From Rouxiella aceris (lineage in GTDB: Bacteria > Pseudomonadota > Gammaproteobacteria > Enterobacterales > Enterobacteriaceae): a stretch of 64,000 nt of DNA. The stretch lies in NCBI RefSeq assembly GCF_012933545.1, contig NZ_JAADJU010000007.1, positions 186,001-250,000 on the forward strand, read 5' to 3'. The notes below the pieces were generated by a model. The model was not told the origin of the DNA, made no database searches, and saw nothing but the letters and a program-made list of their open reading frames with translations. Both the position numbers and the translations under genes were made by a program. The stretch's first letter is position 1. Each line of letters opens with the position of its first letter. Positions 19,660 through 29,940 of this stretch are shown one piece after another.

Positions 19660-20090
19660 TTGTCAGGATGCGGAAAAATTATGATAAACAGTATTCAGCA
19701 GGCGGGGACGGGTCAGGAAAATTCTACTGCGGTGGCCAATGCCGGGCAGGGGACGAGCAGGCAGGACACGACAGCGGCTGGCAGCAAATCAGTCAGCCTA
19801 CCCCGGCCATCTGCTGAGGCGTTACCCGCCGGGCAAACAGCGATCAGCCTGGTAAAGCATTCACACTCGCTATTACATTATTGCAAAAGGATCGCGCGGC
19901 GATTACGTTGTCGCTGCCGAAAACATGCCATCCCGCTGGTGGTATTTATCACTATGCCGGGGATGCGATCAATATCCAGGCGCCGAGTGCGTTACCGCTG
20001 GGGGCGCAAACGCTATTGCCGTCCGCCCAGCGTGGATTATCGCAGCTTATAATTGTTTCACGGCAACTTACGGCGCAGGGTAAGGCGATC
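19660..20090 (+). pseudogene. Possible decayed gene between rlmC and fliR
   Basis: This plus-strand stretch has an open frame from about 19681 (MINSIQQAGTGQENSTAV), rich in Ala, Gly, Ser, Thr and Gln. A different frame from about 19870 reads sensibly (FTLAITLLQKDRAAITLSLP, then GGIYHYAGDAINIQAPSALP) up to the fliR end. The product looks continuous only if one or two frameshifts are assumed. I do not recognise the family; a low-complexity N-terminus followed by a structured part is also seen in FliK-like proteins. It could equally be non-coding. Confidence 0.35.
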
Positions 20091-20873
20091 TCAGCCGGCG
20101 ATATCACCGACAATGGTGGTCAGCCGGAACAGCACCTCGCTAAACAGGCGCTCACAGAAAGGGGCCATCAGCGGCATCATTAAACCGATCGACAGTATGC
20201 CCACTGTCAGGGTGATGGGGAAGCCAATAACAAACACTGACAGCTGCGGCGTTACACGGTTGAGCAGGCCCAGTGACAGGTTAATAGTTAACAGCAGGGT
20301 AATAATCGGCATCGCCAGCATCAGACCGCTGCTGAAAATCATGCTGCCAGACTGTGCCAGCGCCAGAAAACCATTGCCATTAAGCGGTTCGGCGCGGATG
20401 GGTAGCACCTGGAAGCTGTCCGCCAGCAGCGAAATCATCCACAGATGGCCGTTAAAGCTCAAGAACAGCAGTACGGCCAGCATATTTAACACCTGAGCCA
20501 GTACCGGAGAGTTAAGGCGGTTGCTGGTATCAAAGAAGGTGGCGAAGGAGATCCCCATCTGCAGGCCCATAATTTCACCGGCCATACGCACGGCGGCAAA
20601 TGCCAGCTGCATGGTCATGCCCAGGGCGGCACCAATCATCACCTGCTGGATCGCCAGCCAAAATCCCATGGAAGAGAACAGGGGGACGTCGGTCGGTGGC
20701 AGATTGGGAGCGATTAAAAAGGTCATCATCAGACCGAGACCAATTTTCGCCCGTTGCGGGATCGATCTTTCACTGAGTAACGGGGCGGTGTTAAATAGCG
20801 CCAGGATACGGATCATTGGCCAAAAAAAAGTGGTGATCCATAAGGTAAGCTGGTCGGTGCTCAGGTGCAGCAT
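20091..20873 (-). CDS. fliR: Flagellar export gate protein FliR
   Basis: This 260-residue polytopic membrane protein forms the export-gate core with FliP and FliQ in the basal body. Family features are [30 protein letters not shown] near the N-terminus and [25 protein letters not shown] in the middle. It is the last gene of the minus-strand fli operon, 48 bp after fliQ. Confidence 0.95.
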   Translation of the reverse strand: MLHLSTDQLTLWITTFFWPMIRILALFNTAPLLSERSIPQRAKIGLGLMMTFLIAPNLPPTDVPLFSSMGFWLAIQQVMIGAALGMTMQLAFAAVRMAGEIMGLQMGISFATFFDTSNRLNSPVLAQVLNMLAVLLFLSFNGHLWMISLLADSFQVLPIRAEPLNGNGFLALAQSGSMIFSSGLMLAMPIITLLLTINLSLGLLNRVTPQLSVFVIGFPITLTVGILSIGLMMPLMAPFCERLFSEVLFRLTTIVGDIAG

Positions 20874-20921
20874 GGGGCGCTCTTTATCATTATCAGCGGT
20901 GGTGGCGACGTAATGACCGGG

Positions 20922-21191
20922 TTAACCAATAATCGTCGGTAAGCTGGTAAACAGATTACGCATGTAGTCGAGCAGCAGATTCAGCATCCACGGACCGGCG
21001 ATAACGATAGTTGCAAACACTGCCAGAATTTTAGGAATAAACGACAGTGTCATTTCATTAATCTGTGTCGCCGCCTGTAGCAAGCTCACCACCAGACCGG
21101 TGATCAATGCAGCCAACAGTAGCGGAGCCGCTACGGCTAATGCAATTTTCATCGCCTGGTCGCCCATGGCCATCACGGATTCTGGAGTCAT
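20922..21191 (-). CDS. fliQ: Flagellar export gate protein FliQ
   Basis: This 89-residue protein has two transmembrane hairpin helices and the family start MTPESVMAMGDQAMKIALAVAAPLL, followed by LQAATQINEMTLSFIPKILAV. Four copies join FliP and FliR in the export gate. It lies 18 bp after fliP. Confidence 0.95.
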   Translation of the reverse strand: MTPESVMAMGDQAMKIALAVAAPLLLAALITGLVVSLLQAATQINEMTLSFIPKILAVFATIVIAGPWMLNLLLDYMRNLFTSLPTIIG

Positions 21192-21209
21192 CGTCTACCT
21201 TATATTTCA

Positions 21210-21995
21210 TTAGCTATAAAAGCTTTGTGCCAGTGAACCCAGCAACAATTGCCAGCCATCCACCAGCACGAAAAGCATCAGTTTAAACGGCAGTGAGATG
21301 GTGGCCGGTGGCACCATCATCATCCCCAAAGCCATCAGCACACTGGCAACCACCAGGTCGATGATCATAAAGGGAATAAAAACAGTAAAGCCAATCTGAA
21401 ATGCAGTTTTCAATTCGCTGGTGACATAAGCCGGCAGCAGCACACGCATTGGCACCGCTTCTGGACCGGCGAGCGGTGGCAGATGGGCCAGACGTGCATA
21501 GAGGGCAAGGTCGGTTTCGCGCGTCTGCCGCATCATAAATTCGCGCAAAGGCTGTGCGCCTTTATCCATGGCGACTTCCATGGTGATCTTGTCCTGGCTA
21601 AACGGCTGATAGGCATCGCTGTAAATTTTGTCGAACACCGGTGACATTATAAAAAATGTCAGAAACAGCGCCAGACCCAGCATCACCTGATTGGGCGGTG
21701 CCGAAGGGGTGCCCAGCGCATTGCGCAGCAGGCCGAGCACAATAATAATGCGGGTAAAACTGGTACACATCAGCAGCAGGGCGGGCAACAACGTCAGAGA
21801 CGTCAGAAATACCAGCGTTTGTACCGGTAACGACCAGTTTTGCGAGCCGTTGGCGAGCTGATGAGTAACAATACCAGGCAATTGCGCAAAGGCCGCCGGA
21901 CTGGCTAGCAGTAACAGGCTGATAACCGGGTAGCGTCCCGCGCGGAAAAGACGCGCCGTGCCGCGTGCAAAGTGAGCAACTTTAAACCAAGACAT
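21210..21995 (-). CDS. fliP: Flagellar export gate protein FliP
   Basis: This 261-residue protein has a cleavable signal-like N-terminus ([13 protein letters not shown]), which is typical of FliP, then conserved [44 protein letters not shown]-type loop residues and [33 protein letters not shown]. Five copies form the export channel. It begins two bases after fliO ends. Confidence 0.96.
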   Translation of the reverse strand: MSWFKVAHFARGTARLFRAGRYPVISLLLLASPAAFAQLPGIVTHQLANGSQNWSLPVQTLVFLTSLTLLPALLLMCTSFTRIIIVLGLLRNALGTPSAPPNQVMLGLALFLTFFIMSPVFDKIYSDAYQPFSQDKITMEVAMDKGAQPLREFMMRQTRETDLALYARLAHLPPLAGPEAVPMRVLLPAYVTSELKTAFQIGFTVFIPFMIIDLVVASVLMALGMMMVPPATISLPFKLMLFVLVDGWQLLLGSLAQSFYS

Positions 21996-21997
21996 GC

Positions 21998-22435
21998 TTA
22001 TTTTCCCGGACGTTTAAGAACTTTTTGTAACAACTGCACAAAATCAGCGGGTTTTTCGCCGCTGTTTTCATCGTCTGTCGGTAGCGACGTCGGTGGCGCA
22101 CTCAGTTGATGCAACGGGGTAATTTGTGTGGCAGTCACCCCTAACACCAGCCAGGTGTTGTCGACTTCAACGATCACCACTCTTTCACCGCGACCCACCT
22201 GGCAACTGGCGGTCACTTTCAGCAGTTTGTTATTTTTGGTCTGCGGCGCAAAACCGGCGCGTTTAACCAGCCAGCCAATAAATACAATCAGCAGTAAAAT
22301 AGCACCCAGCCAGCTACTCACTTGCGTTAATGCCGTACTCGGCGCCACGACGGGTGGCGCACTCTGCTGCATGCCGGCATGACTTCCGGCAACAGGCGAG
22401 CTGTACAGATTATCGGGTGTAGCAGGGGTAGCCAT
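21998..22435 (-). CDS. fliO: Flagellar biosynthetic protein FliO
   Basis: This 145-residue protein has a Pro/Ser/Ala-rich N-terminus, one transmembrane helix (about residues 42-60, [16 protein letters not shown]) and a cytoplasmic FliO domain ([31 protein letters not shown]). It assists FliP ring assembly. Its ATG shares a base with the fliN stop (TAATG), so translation is probably coupled. Confidence 0.92.
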   Translation of the reverse strand: MATPATPDNLYSSPVAGSHAGMQQSAPPVVAPSTALTQVSSWLGAILLLIVFIGWLVKRAGFAPQTKNNKLLKVTASCQVGRGERVVIVEVDNTWLVLGVTATQITPLHQLSAPPTSLPTDDENSGEKPADFVQLLQKVLKRPGK

Positions 22436-22851
22436 TAGCGGCTCAAACGACGCATGCGTTCGGATGGGGTGATAATATCGGTGATACGTACACCGTATTT
22501 ATCCGCAACCACCACCACTTCACCCTGGGCAATCAAATAGCCATTGATCAGGATATCCAATGGCTCACCCGCCAGACCGTCAAGGGAGACGACCGAACCC
22601 TGTGACAGGCGTAGCAGCTCTTTGATGGTCATTTTGGTGCGTCCCAACTCTACGGTCAGCTTTACCGGGATATCGAGGATCATGTCGATATCTTGCAAAC
22701 TTCCCTGAACTTCCTGGGCACCCAGCGCGGCGAAAACACCTTCGGTAGAGGATTTATCTCCGACCGAAGCTTGCTGTTCGTTGAACGCATCAGCCCATAA
22801 ATCGTCAACGTTATCCGAGCTCGCGTCAGACGGTTTATTGGTATCACTCAT
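22435..22851 (-). CDS. fliN: Flagellar motor switch protein FliN
   Basis: This 138-residue C-ring protein has an acidic, flexible N-terminus and a SpoA domain from about residue 55 (DIDMILDIPVKLTVELGRTKMTIKELLRLSQGSVVSL, ending VRITDIITPSERMRRL). It forms the bottom of the C ring and docks FliH and CheY. The start is ATG 22851 (MSDTNKPSD), eight bases inside the fliM end, with GAGGAA upstream. Confidence 0.95.
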   Translation of the reverse strand: MSDTNKPSDASSDNVDDLWADAFNEQQASVGDKSSTEGVFAALGAQEVQGSLQDIDMILDIPVKLTVELGRTKMTIKELLRLSQGSVVSLDGLAGEPLDILINGYLIAQGEVVVVADKYGVRITDIITPSERMRRLSR

Positions 22852-23854
22852 GGGGCTGTTCCTCATCTAGAGAATTTAAAATTGGGTTAATCAAATGTTC
22901 AACGCGCAGTGCATACTGTTCGTTCAAGGTGCCGTATTTACTGGTGAGCACCGGCACACCATCAACGTGGGCAATCAGGCGGTCAGGTTTCTCAATCGGC
23001 AAAACATCACCGGGTTGCAGCTTGAGGATCTGTGATAGACGCAGCGGAATTTCAACAAAAGTGGCGATCAGCTCCAGCTCAGACTGCTGAACCTGATGTA
23101 CCAGATTATCACGCCATTGACTCTCTTCGTGACGCGAGTTCTCAACCGGCGGGTTGGTCAACAGTTCCCGTATTGGCTCAATCATGCTAAACGGGATACA
23201 GATATTAAAATCACCGCTCAAGGCACCAATTTCCACATGGAAAGGGGTGGTGACCACGATATCGTTTGGCGATGAGGTAATATTGGTAAATTTGACCTGC
23301 AACTCGGCGCGGACGTATTCAACACTGAGTTTGTAGACGCCACTCCAGGCATCCTGATAGGCGTCCAGTGCCAGGGTCAGCATACGCTTGATCACTCGTT
23401 GTTCGGTATGAGTGAATTCGCGGCCTTCTACCTTGGTAGGAAAACGACCATCGCCACCAAACAGGTTATCCACCGCAATAAATACCAGGCTTGGGGCAAA
23501 CACAAACAGTGCTGAACCGCGCAATGGCTTGAGATGGATCACGTTCAGGTTGGTCGGCACCGGCAAGTTACGGGCAAAATCATGATAAGGCTGAATTTTT
23601 ATCGGTCCAACCGTGATGTCCGGGCTGCGGCGCAACAGGTTGAACAACCCCATACGGAACTGACGAGCAAAACGCTCGTTAATGATTTCCAGCGCTTGCA
23701 AACGCTCACGCACCACGCGACGTTGCGTAGTAGGGTCAAAGGGTTTAACGCCATCATCGTTAGCGATGGGGGCGTTATCTGTCTGTTGGCTACTGTCGCT
23801 ATCGCCGTTAAGCAATGCGTCAATTTCGGCCTGTGAAAGAATGCTATCGCCCAT
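22844..23854 (-). CDS. fliM: Flagellar motor switch protein FliM
   Basis: This 336-residue C-ring protein begins with the CheY-P-binding segment MGDSILSQAEIDALLNGD, followed by a middle CheC-like domain (about residues 45-230) and a C-terminal SpoA domain (about 255-320). It relays CheY-P binding to FliG to reverse rotation. It lies seven bases after fliL and overlaps fliN. Confidence 0.96.
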   Translation of the reverse strand: MGDSILSQAEIDALLNGDSDSSQQTDNAPIANDDGVKPFDPTTQRRVVRERLQALEIINERFARQFRMGLFNLLRRSPDITVGPIKIQPYHDFARNLPVPTNLNVIHLKPLRGSALFVFAPSLVFIAVDNLFGGDGRFPTKVEGREFTHTEQRVIKRMLTLALDAYQDAWSGVYKLSVEYVRAELQVKFTNITSSPNDIVVTTPFHVEIGALSGDFNICIPFSMIEPIRELLTNPPVENSRHEESQWRDNLVHQVQQSELELIATFVEIPLRLSQILKLQPGDVLPIEKPDRLIAHVDGVPVLTSKYGTLNEQYALRVEHLINPILNSLDEEQPHE

Positions 23855-23861
23855 AGTTTGA

Positions 23862-24356
23862 TTATCGCAGTATGAAAGCAGTGAACAGCACGTCGCTGAT
23901 CTCTAGATTAGGTTGTCCCTTGACAAAAGGTGCACTCAGGGTCTGTTTGATATCTTGCACCAACTGCTGTTTGCCAGCTTCGTTGGCAATACTTTCAGAT
24001 TTTTGGCGCGAGAGCAACAGCAGCAAACGGCTGCGTACTTCCGGCAAATACTGAGTTAAGGTGGTGCGATTCTCTTCATCCGGCAAACGCAGCGTCAGCC
24101 CAACGTAGAGCACGCGGTCTGGGTTGTTGTCCGGGGTTTGCAGGTTAACGGTAAAAGTGTCCAACGCCAAAAAGACCGGCGGTGCAGGTGGCACCTCTTT
24201 TTTCACCTGAGCTGTATCACCGGCTGCCTGGTTATGATGTGTCCACCAGTAATATCCGCCCGCGCCACCGCCAGCAATCACTATTAACAGCAGCAATATC
24301 ATCAGTAGCGGTTTTTTACTTTTTTTGCCCTTGGCCGAAATAGCATTGTCTGACAT
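23862..24356 (-). CDS. fliL: Flagellar basal body-associated protein FliL
   Basis: This 164-residue single-pass inner-membrane protein has a Lys-rich N-terminus ([11 protein letters not shown]), a transmembrane helix (about residues 17-37) and a periplasmic stomatin-like domain ([32 protein letters not shown]). It surrounds stators and supports motor torque. It heads fliLMNOPQR and is separated from fliK by 457 bp, far more than usual, because of an inserted repeat element. Confidence 0.94.
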   Translation of the reverse strand: MSDNAISAKGKKSKKPLLMILLLLIVIAGGGAGGYYWWTHHNQAAGDTAQVKKEVPPAPPVFLALDTFTVNLQTPDNNPDRVLYVGLTLRLPDEENRTTLTQYLPEVRSRLLLLLSRQKSESIANEAGKQQLVQDIKQTLSAPFVKGQPNLEISDVLFTAFILR

Positions 24357-24433
24357 GAATAAGACGATTCCCTATAAGTAAAAAGCGGTTGGCGAGAGGA
24401 ATGACACTTCCGCTATATTATTTCTTACCATGA

Positions 24434-24460
24434 TTATCGGCTTTATCTCGCTGTTCAATA
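24434..24460 (-). promoter_or_regulatory. Candidate FliA promoter for fliLMNOPQR
   Basis: On the minus strand, GCCGATAA (24441-24434) is a perfect sigma-28 -10 element, with TATT at the -35 position 15 bases upstream (24460-24457). It lies about 80 bp before fliL. The -35 match is partial. Confidence 0.45.
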
Positions 24461-24570
24461 GTCAGAATAGGCGAGAAAAATGACTTCACCTCTGCCGTTT
24501 AGCTTTAATCACTTTCGGTTTTACGGGGAGCGTTGCGTGGGGGGCATAGAGTGAACAACAGATTGAGTCA

Positions 24571-24600
24571 GGCTTTATGCATTATTATTCGCATAAAGCC
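24571..24600. repeat. Perfect 10-bp inverted repeat
   Basis: GGCTTTATGC (24571-24580) and GCATAAAGCC (24591-24600) flank a 10-base AT-rich loop. No T run follows on either strand, so it is not an obvious terminator. It sits between the fliL promoter region and the inserted element at 24625. Confidence 0.55.
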
Positions 24601-24624
24601 TGCATTGACTTAGACTCTTTGTGC

Positions 24625-24813
24625 TAATAAAAGCCATTTTTATCAATGACTTCAGACGGCTGACAAAGTCTGTTATTAGGGAGAGTGCACCGTTGGGGTC
24701 GTAGCGGGCTTGCCCGCCGGAGCGCCCCTAGGTGTGCTATGCCCGGGTATCTCGATCATCAAGACCACTTTGTCATCAAACTCAAGTCATTTTTATCAAT
24801 GGCTTTTTAATTA
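24625..24813. mobile_element. Probable 189-bp MITE between fliK and fliL
   Basis: The ends are about 45-bp imperfect terminal inverted repeats. The left end runs TAAT, AAAAGCCATT, then AATGACTT and TGACAAAGT (24625-24669). The reverse complement of the right end (24813-24767) has the same blocks in the same order and spacing. The interior carries the palindrome GCGGGC-TT-GCCCGC (24704-24717). There is no coding capacity. The right end abuts the fliK stop codon. A target-site duplication is not clear; a TA duplication is possible. Confidence 0.6.
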
Positions 24814-26274
24814 TCAGGCGAAAATATCAACGGCGCTGTTACCGCTGGCCAGTGACTGGATAGCGGCCGAAACCGGTAAAGCAGAGCCGACGGAACCGCC
24901 AGAGTTAAAGGCAGCCCAACTGGCGCTACTTCCCTGATTTGCTGACGACTGTTGACCGGCCTGTTGATTTGCCTGTTGCCATTGCGACGCGTCACTGCCG
25001 ACGCTGCTTTGGCCCAGACTGATGCCATTATCCGCCAGCGCAGTACGCAGTTCCGGCATGGCAGACTCAATGGCAGCACGTACCTGGCTGTGACCGGACA
25101 CAAAGTGGATTTGTGCCTGATTATCTTCAATTTTCAAGCTGATCTGGATAGAACCCAGATCCTGTGGATGCAGGCGCAGCTCGGCGGTCTGCTTGCCTTG
25201 GCTGCTGAACATCATCACTTGCTGACCCAACGCCTGTTGCCATTCAGGGCTACCGAGTTGTGCGTTGAGTGCCGAAACTGCCGGGGCGGTAACGGTTGTG
25301 CTGGTAGTCGGCAGGCTTTGCGTCACCGGAGTGGAAACGGCTGATGCGGCGCTTTGCGACTGGGCCAAGGCTTGCAGCGCGGCGCTGCCATCCTGTGAGG
25401 ATTGGGCATTATCCTGGCTGGCCCCGGCGTTGGTAGCTGCGGCACTTACCTGGCTGGCGGCAAGGGCAGCGCTGGTGTTATCGACGGTCTGCGCACTATA
25501 AGTCGCAGCGGTTTTCGGCTTGGCAGTGTCCGTTTTTCCGTCGCTGACGGTAGATGTGGTGACGCCAGTGGTTTTGTCATTGGCAGATAACAGGCTGGCT
25601 GCGGTGGTACTCAATCCAACCGCCGTCGTGGCGGCCTTATTGCTGAGTTCAGCTGCATCTGTCAGTTGGGCAGAGCTGGCCGAGGCGGTTGCAGCCGTCG
25701 TTTGCGTCGGCTGGGCAGCCAACATGGCAAACAGGGCCTGCACCGGCAAGGTGGTGGCATCGCTGGCTTTATCGTCTTTGCTGTCAGTCTTATCCGTCAG
25801 CAGCGAGGATTTCAGCGCGTTGGTATCAAGCACCGGATCGCTCTGCGTACCTGGCGATAATTTATTTACCGCACTGATCAACTGGCTCATTTGCGCATCA
25901 TCAAGCTGCAAAGTACCGTCGCTTTGACCTGCGGCAATCGCCTGGGTAAGGGTGGTTTTATTGACCGCCTGCCCCTTGGCCAGGATCTGGCTGGATAATT
26001 TTGCCAGCGTTTTGCTGGTATCCAGGCTGGACTGCGGGTTGACCTGTGAGGCCAGCAGAGCAGCAAAGCCCTGTGGACTGTCGCTGTTATTGCTGGTATC
26101 CGTGGTGCTGGCGGTATTATCGGTACTGCTTTTCGCTGTCGTGGTGCTATTGGCAGTGGCAGTGGCAGTGGCGCTGGCAGTCGTATTGCTGTTGGCGCTG
26201 CTGGCAGACGAAGCGGTGCTGGTGGTTGTCGCTGCCGGAGTGAACGCGGCAGTGATAACAGGAAGCGTTGTCAT
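24814..26274 (-). CDS. fliK: Flagellar hook-length control protein FliK
   Basis: This 486-residue protein has a long Ser/Thr/Ala-rich, poorly conserved N-terminal ruler region and a conserved C-terminal switch domain (about residues 335-440: LGSPEWQQALGQQVMMFSSQ, AELRLHPQDLGSIQISL, ESAMPELRTALADNG). It measures the hook and switches export to filament proteins. A run of the hexamer TGGCAG on the plus strand (26151-26180) encodes an in-frame Ala/Thr repeat near residue 35. It overlaps fliJ by four bases. Confidence 0.93.
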   Translation of the reverse strand: MTTLPVITAAFTPAATTTSTASSASSANSNTTASATATATANSTTTAKSSTDNTASTTDTSNNSDSPQGFAALLASQVNPQSSLDTSKTLAKLSSQILAKGQAVNKTTLTQAIAAGQSDGTLQLDDAQMSQLISAVNKLSPGTQSDPVLDTNALKSSLLTDKTDSKDDKASDATTLPVQALFAMLAAQPTQTTAATASASSAQLTDAAELSNKAATTAVGLSTTAASLLSANDKTTGVTTSTVSDGKTDTAKPKTAATYSAQTVDNTSAALAASQVSAAATNAGASQDNAQSSQDGSAALQALAQSQSAASAVSTPVTQSLPTTSTTVTAPAVSALNAQLGSPEWQQALGQQVMMFSSQGKQTAELRLHPQDLGSIQISLKIEDNQAQIHFVSGHSQVRAAIESAMPELRTALADNGISLGQSSVGSDASQWQQANQQAGQQSSANQGSSASWAAFNSGGSVGSALPVSAAIQSLASGNSAVDIFA

Positions 26275-26714
26275 GATTTTTTCCTTTGTGCGCCACGCTG
26301 GGCAAACTCATCATTTAATTTTTGATCCAGCTTGTTTTCCAAATGCTTCTGCTGGTCGCTTGCTCGCTGTTGCAACGTTTGATAAGCATTCAGCCGTTGC
26401 TGTTTTTCTTGCCATAGGACGAGCGCCGAATCAAGCCGCTGATTCCACTGCATTAACTGCTTGTTATGCTGATCAATAGCCACCTCGAGGGTGGTGATAA
26501 ATTGCTGATAGTTTTGCCAGGTGTTGGCGGCAATACCATCACTCATGGTGCTGTTAAGCTTTTCTCGATACTCCTGTTGGTAATTCAACAGCATCGATAA
26601 CTGTTCCTGAGCCTGGGTTTGCGACTTTCTGACCTGGCCCAAATGATTGGTCGCCTGGTCCAGTGCTTTTTGCGCCAGTGAACAAAGCGTGACTAACGGC
26701 GATGAGCTTTCCAT
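26271..26714 (-). CDS. fliJ: Flagellar export chaperone FliJ
   Basis: This 147-residue protein is an almost continuous charged coiled coil (LAQKALDQATNHLGQVRKSQTQAQEQL to LENKLDQKLNDEFAQRG). FliJ sits in the central pore of the FliI hexamer and recycles export chaperones. It overlaps fliK (ATGA) and is separated from fliI by 151 bp with no gene. Confidence 0.93.
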   Translation of the reverse strand: MESSSPLVTLCSLAQKALDQATNHLGQVRKSQTQAQEQLSMLLNYQQEYREKLNSTMSDGIAANTWQNYQQFITTLEVAIDQHNKQLMQWNQRLDSALVLWQEKQQRLNAYQTLQQRASDQQKHLENKLDQKLNDEFAQRGAQRKKS

Positions 26715-26865
26715 TTATCTTCCACCTTCTACAACACCCTTACCAGCTCTCTTTAGCACCGGACAACGGTGTCAAAGACAGGGCTACGGATAATCTTTAT
26801 CTGCCGGTAATGTTCACGACAGCCCGAACTCACTGTGCGGCATCCCACGGGTGGGAGCCTTGCTA

Positions 26866-28230
26866 CTAACCAGGCAACATCATTTTCAGTTGCAGACAGG
26901 CATCTTCGTAACTGCTGCGTTCCATAATGTCCTGCTGCAAAAAATCTTCCATCTGCGGATAGAGGCGGATGGCCTTGTCGAGCATCGGGTCACTACCCGG
27001 TGCGTAAGCGCCGACGCTAATCAGATCGCGGTTGCGCTGATAACTCGACATCATCTGTTTGAAATCTCTGACACGGTTATATTGCTGGGAGTCAATCAGC
27101 GACGTCATGGCACGGCTGATCGAGGCTTCGATATCGATTGCCGGATAGTGTCCGGCTTCCGCCAGACGGCGTGATAACACCACGTGTCCGTCGAGAATGG
27201 CGCGCGCCGAGTCGGCGATGGGATCCTGCTGATCGTCCCCTTCGGTCAATACGGTATAGAACGCGGTGATTGAGCCACCCCCAGTGATACCGTTACCTGC
27301 GCGTTCAACCAGCGCCGGTAACTTGGCAAATACGGAAGGCGGATAGCCTTTGGTTGCCGGTGGTTCACCAATCGCCAGGGCGATTTCACGCTGTGCCATG
27401 GCATATCGAGTTAGTGAGTCCATAATCAGCAGCACATGCTGACCGCGATCGCGAAAATCTTCGGCGATGCGCGTGGCATAAGCGGCCCCTTGCATACGCA
27501 GCAAAGGCGAAACGTCGGCCGGGGCGGCAATCACTACCGAGCGAGCACGACCTTCAGCGCCGAGGATATTCTCAATAAAATCTTTAACTTCACGACCACG
27601 CTCGCCAATCAGTCCAACGACAATAACGTCGGCCTGGGTATAGCGGGCCATCATGCCGAGCAGCACACTTTTACCTACGCCGGAACCGGCAAACAGTCCC
27701 ATACGCTGTCCGCGTCCAACGGTGAGCAGGGCGTTAATGGCCCTGACGCCGACATCGAGAACATGTTCTATCGCAGTACGCTGCAGGGGGTTAACCGGCG
27801 GTGTGATCAAGGCGGCGCGATAGCCGGTATCCGGTGGCGGCAAACCATCCAGGGGTTTGGCGCTGCCGTCGAGCACGCGGCCCAAAAGTTGCGGCCCCAA
27901 CGGCAACTGTTTGCCTGCGGTATGGCCTTCGGCACTGATGCGTGCATATACGCGCGCGCCAGGCAGTACCCCTTCGACTTCTTCAAGAGGCATCAAAAAC
28001 AGGTGTTGGCCATTAAAGCCGACCACTTCACTTTCCACTTCCTGGATGTCGGTGCCGTTGTAGCGCTCAATCAGGCAGGTGGCACCCAAGGGCAGTTGCA
28101 AACCGGTGGCTTCCAGCACCAGACCGGTGGCACGAGTCAGACGGCCGTAGCGGCGCAGGGCGGGTGCCCGCTCCATACGCTTCTCTGCTTCATCCAGCGT
28201 TTTTAGCAAGCGGCTCAGGCGGGCTGTCAT
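26866..28230 (-). CDS. fliI: Flagellum-specific ATPase FliI
   Basis: This 454-residue F1-beta-like ATPase powers flagellar export with FliH and FliJ. It has Walker [15 protein letters not shown], the [12 protein letters not shown] motif, Walker [23 protein letters not shown] and the [16 protein letters not shown] segment. The start is ATG 28230 (MTARLSRLL), overlapping the fliH stop as TGATG; upstream in-frame codons lie in fliH. Confidence 0.96.
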   Translation of the reverse strand: MTARLSRLLKTLDEAEKRMERAPALRRYGRLTRATGLVLEATGLQLPLGATCLIERYNGTDIQEVESEVVGFNGQHLFLMPLEEVEGVLPGARVYARISAEGHTAGKQLPLGPQLLGRVLDGSAKPLDGLPPPDTGYRAALITPPVNPLQRTAIEHVLDVGVRAINALLTVGRGQRMGLFAGSGVGKSVLLGMMARYTQADVIVVGLIGERGREVKDFIENILGAEGRARSVVIAAPADVSPLLRMQGAAYATRIAEDFRDRGQHVLLIMDSLTRYAMAQREIALAIGEPPATKGYPPSVFAKLPALVERAGNGITGGGSITAFYTVLTEGDDQQDPIADSARAILDGHVVLSRRLAEAGHYPAIDIEASISRAMTSLIDSQQYNRVRDFKQMMSSYQRNRDLISVGAYAPGSDPMLDKAIRLYPQMEDFLQQDIMERSSYEDACLQLKMMLPG

Positions 28231-28955
28231 CAGAGATCTCCCGGTGCGGCAAGACGGCAAAGCTCGTGCCAGCGTGTAGCCAGCGAGGCATCCATATCAC
28301 CATCCTCAGCGCTGACTTTGCAGCCGCCGCTGTGGATCTGGTTATCGGCCAGCAGACGCCAGCCGTGCAGACTTAAGGTCACGCCCAACTGATGCTCGAC
28401 CCGTTCAAAATCTGCCGGGTTAACGCGCAACTGCGGCTTGCCCTTAAACATTGGCTCAAGCTGAATAAGCTGCTGGATCTGATGCAGCAGCGCCGAACCA
28501 TCACAAATCGGCGCCTGGCCAAGCACCTGTTTGGCTGCGGTCAGGGCCATTTGCATCAGACGGGAAGCAATAACGCTGTCCAGGGCATCCAGAGTTTGTT
28601 GAAAGTCGGCCACCAATAATTGCCAGTGATCGGTCAATAGTTGCTGCTGCTGTTGGGCTTCCTGTAAGCCCTGGGCTTGTCCGGCTTCCTGTCCGGCGGT
28701 AAAACCCGCCTGATAACCTTGCTGTTGCCCCTGATCATAACCCTGTTGGTGACCCTGCTGCTCCGCCCGTTGAAACAGGCGTTGCAGTTCAGTCTGGTCA
28801 ACCACCATTTCACTGCGTACTTCGCCTGTGTCGCTTTGGCTCTCAGGAAACAGTGGCTCAATGGCAGTTTTGGCCAGTGGCTCAGTTAAATCCTTGAGCT
28901 TCCACGGCTGCCAGGGCAGGCTTTTGATCTTGTCGGAGAACGGTTTATCAGACAT
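28230..28955 (-). CDS. fliH: Flagellar export ATPase regulator FliH
   Basis: This 241-residue protein begins [23 protein letters not shown], whose two tryptophans dock on FliN and FlhA. A glutamine/glycine-rich helical repeat follows ([20 protein letters not shown], GxxxG pattern), then a C-terminal V-ATPase E-like domain. It binds FliI as a dimer. The start is ATG 28955, eight bases inside the fliG end, with GAGGA upstream. Confidence 0.95.
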   Translation of the reverse strand: MSDKPFSDKIKSLPWQPWKLKDLTEPLAKTAIEPLFPESQSDTGEVRSEMVVDQTELQRLFQRAEQQGHQQGYDQGQQQGYQAGFTAGQEAGQAQGLQEAQQQQQLLTDHWQLLVADFQQTLDALDSVIASRLMQMALTAAKQVLGQAPICDGSALLHQIQQLIQLEPMFKGKPQLRVNPADFERVEHQLGVTLSLHGWRLLADNQIHSGGCKVSAEDGDMDASLATRWHELCRLAAPGDL

Positions 28956-29940
28956 AGGAGTCCTCGCCGCCGCCAATTACCATTTCGCCGGTTTCCGCCA
29001 AACGACGGACGGTTTGCAAAATGGCTTTCTGTTCGTTCTCGACCAGAGACATACGTAGTGGACCACGGCTGGCCAGGTCGTCGCGCAGTATATCGGCCGC
29101 ACGTGCCGACATGTTGCGCAGGAATTTCTCGCGCAGTGGCTCGTCGGCCCCTTTCAATGCAATAAGTAGCGATTCGCCTTCGATTTCCTGCAACAGGCGC
29201 TGGAGACTGCGGTCGTCGACATCCACCAGGTTTTCGAACAGGAACATTTCGTCGATGATTTTCTGTGCCAACTCGCCATCGTACTCGCGCATAGCGCCAA
29301 TGACCGCTTCTTCCTGCTGAGTTTTCATCAGGTTGATAATTTCGGCAGCAGTACGAACACCACCCATCTTCGCACGCTTGAGGTTCTGACCATCGAGCAG
29401 GTTGTTCAGCACTTCGGTCAATTCTGCCAACGCCGACGGCTGTACACCACCGAAGGTAGCGATACGCAACATCACGTCATTACGCAGACGTTCATCAAAC
29501 AAGGCAAGAATATCGGCCGCCTGACCACGTTTGAGGTGCACCAGGATGGTGGCAATAATCTGCGGATGCTCGTCGCGAATAAGGTCGGCGGCGATCTGCG
29601 GTTCCATAAAGTTGAGCGTTTCCATGCCGCTGGTGCTTTCCCGCGATTCGAGAATATCTTCCAACAGGCTGGAGGCACGTTCTTCGCCCAGTGCCTTGGT
29701 CAGGACCGAACGCAGGTAATCGCTGGTGTTGACGCTCAGCGCAGCATACTGTTCGGATTCATCCTCAAACTCGGTCAGCACTTCTTCCAGTTGCTTATTG
29801 GAAATTTGATGGATATTGGCCATCGCCGCACTGATTTGCTGAACCTCACGCGGGGAGAGGTGCTTGAACACCTCAACCGCACGGTCTTCGCCCAGGGTCA
29901 CCATCAGAATGGCGCTTTTTTCTGTTCCGGTCATTGTCAT
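28948..29940 (-). CDS. fliG: Flagellar motor switch protein FliG
   Basis: This 330-residue C-ring protein contacts FliF and the stator. The start [25 protein letters not shown], the EHPQ motif ([15 protein letters not shown]), the [14 protein letters not shown] hinge and the C-terminal charged torque helix [19 protein letters not shown] are all conserved. It overlaps fliF by four bases. Confidence 0.97.
   Translation of the reverse strand: MTMTGTEKSAILMVTLGEDRAVEVFKHLSPREVQQISAAMANIHQISNKQLEEVLTEFEDESEQYAALSVNTSDYLRSVLTKALGEERASSLLEDILESRESTSGMETLNFMEPQIAADLIRDEHPQIIATILVHLKRGQAADILALFDERLRNDVMLRIATFGGVQPSALAELTEVLNNLLDGQNLKRAKMGGVRTAAEIINLMKTQQEEAVIGAMREYDGELAQKIIDEMFLFENLVDVDDRSLQRLLQEIEGESLLIALKGADEPLREKFLRNMSARAADILRDDLASRGPLRMSLVENEQKAILQTVRRLAETGEMVIGGGEDSYV

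Noticed and set aside
24571-24600. Terminator upstream of fliL
   Set aside because: The 10-bp stem is perfect, but neither strand has a T run, so I list it only as an inverted repeat.
26101-26180. Hexamer repeat in fliK as a phase-variation switch
   Set aside because: The unit is six bases, so changes in copy number keep the frame and would only alter the length of the ruler region.
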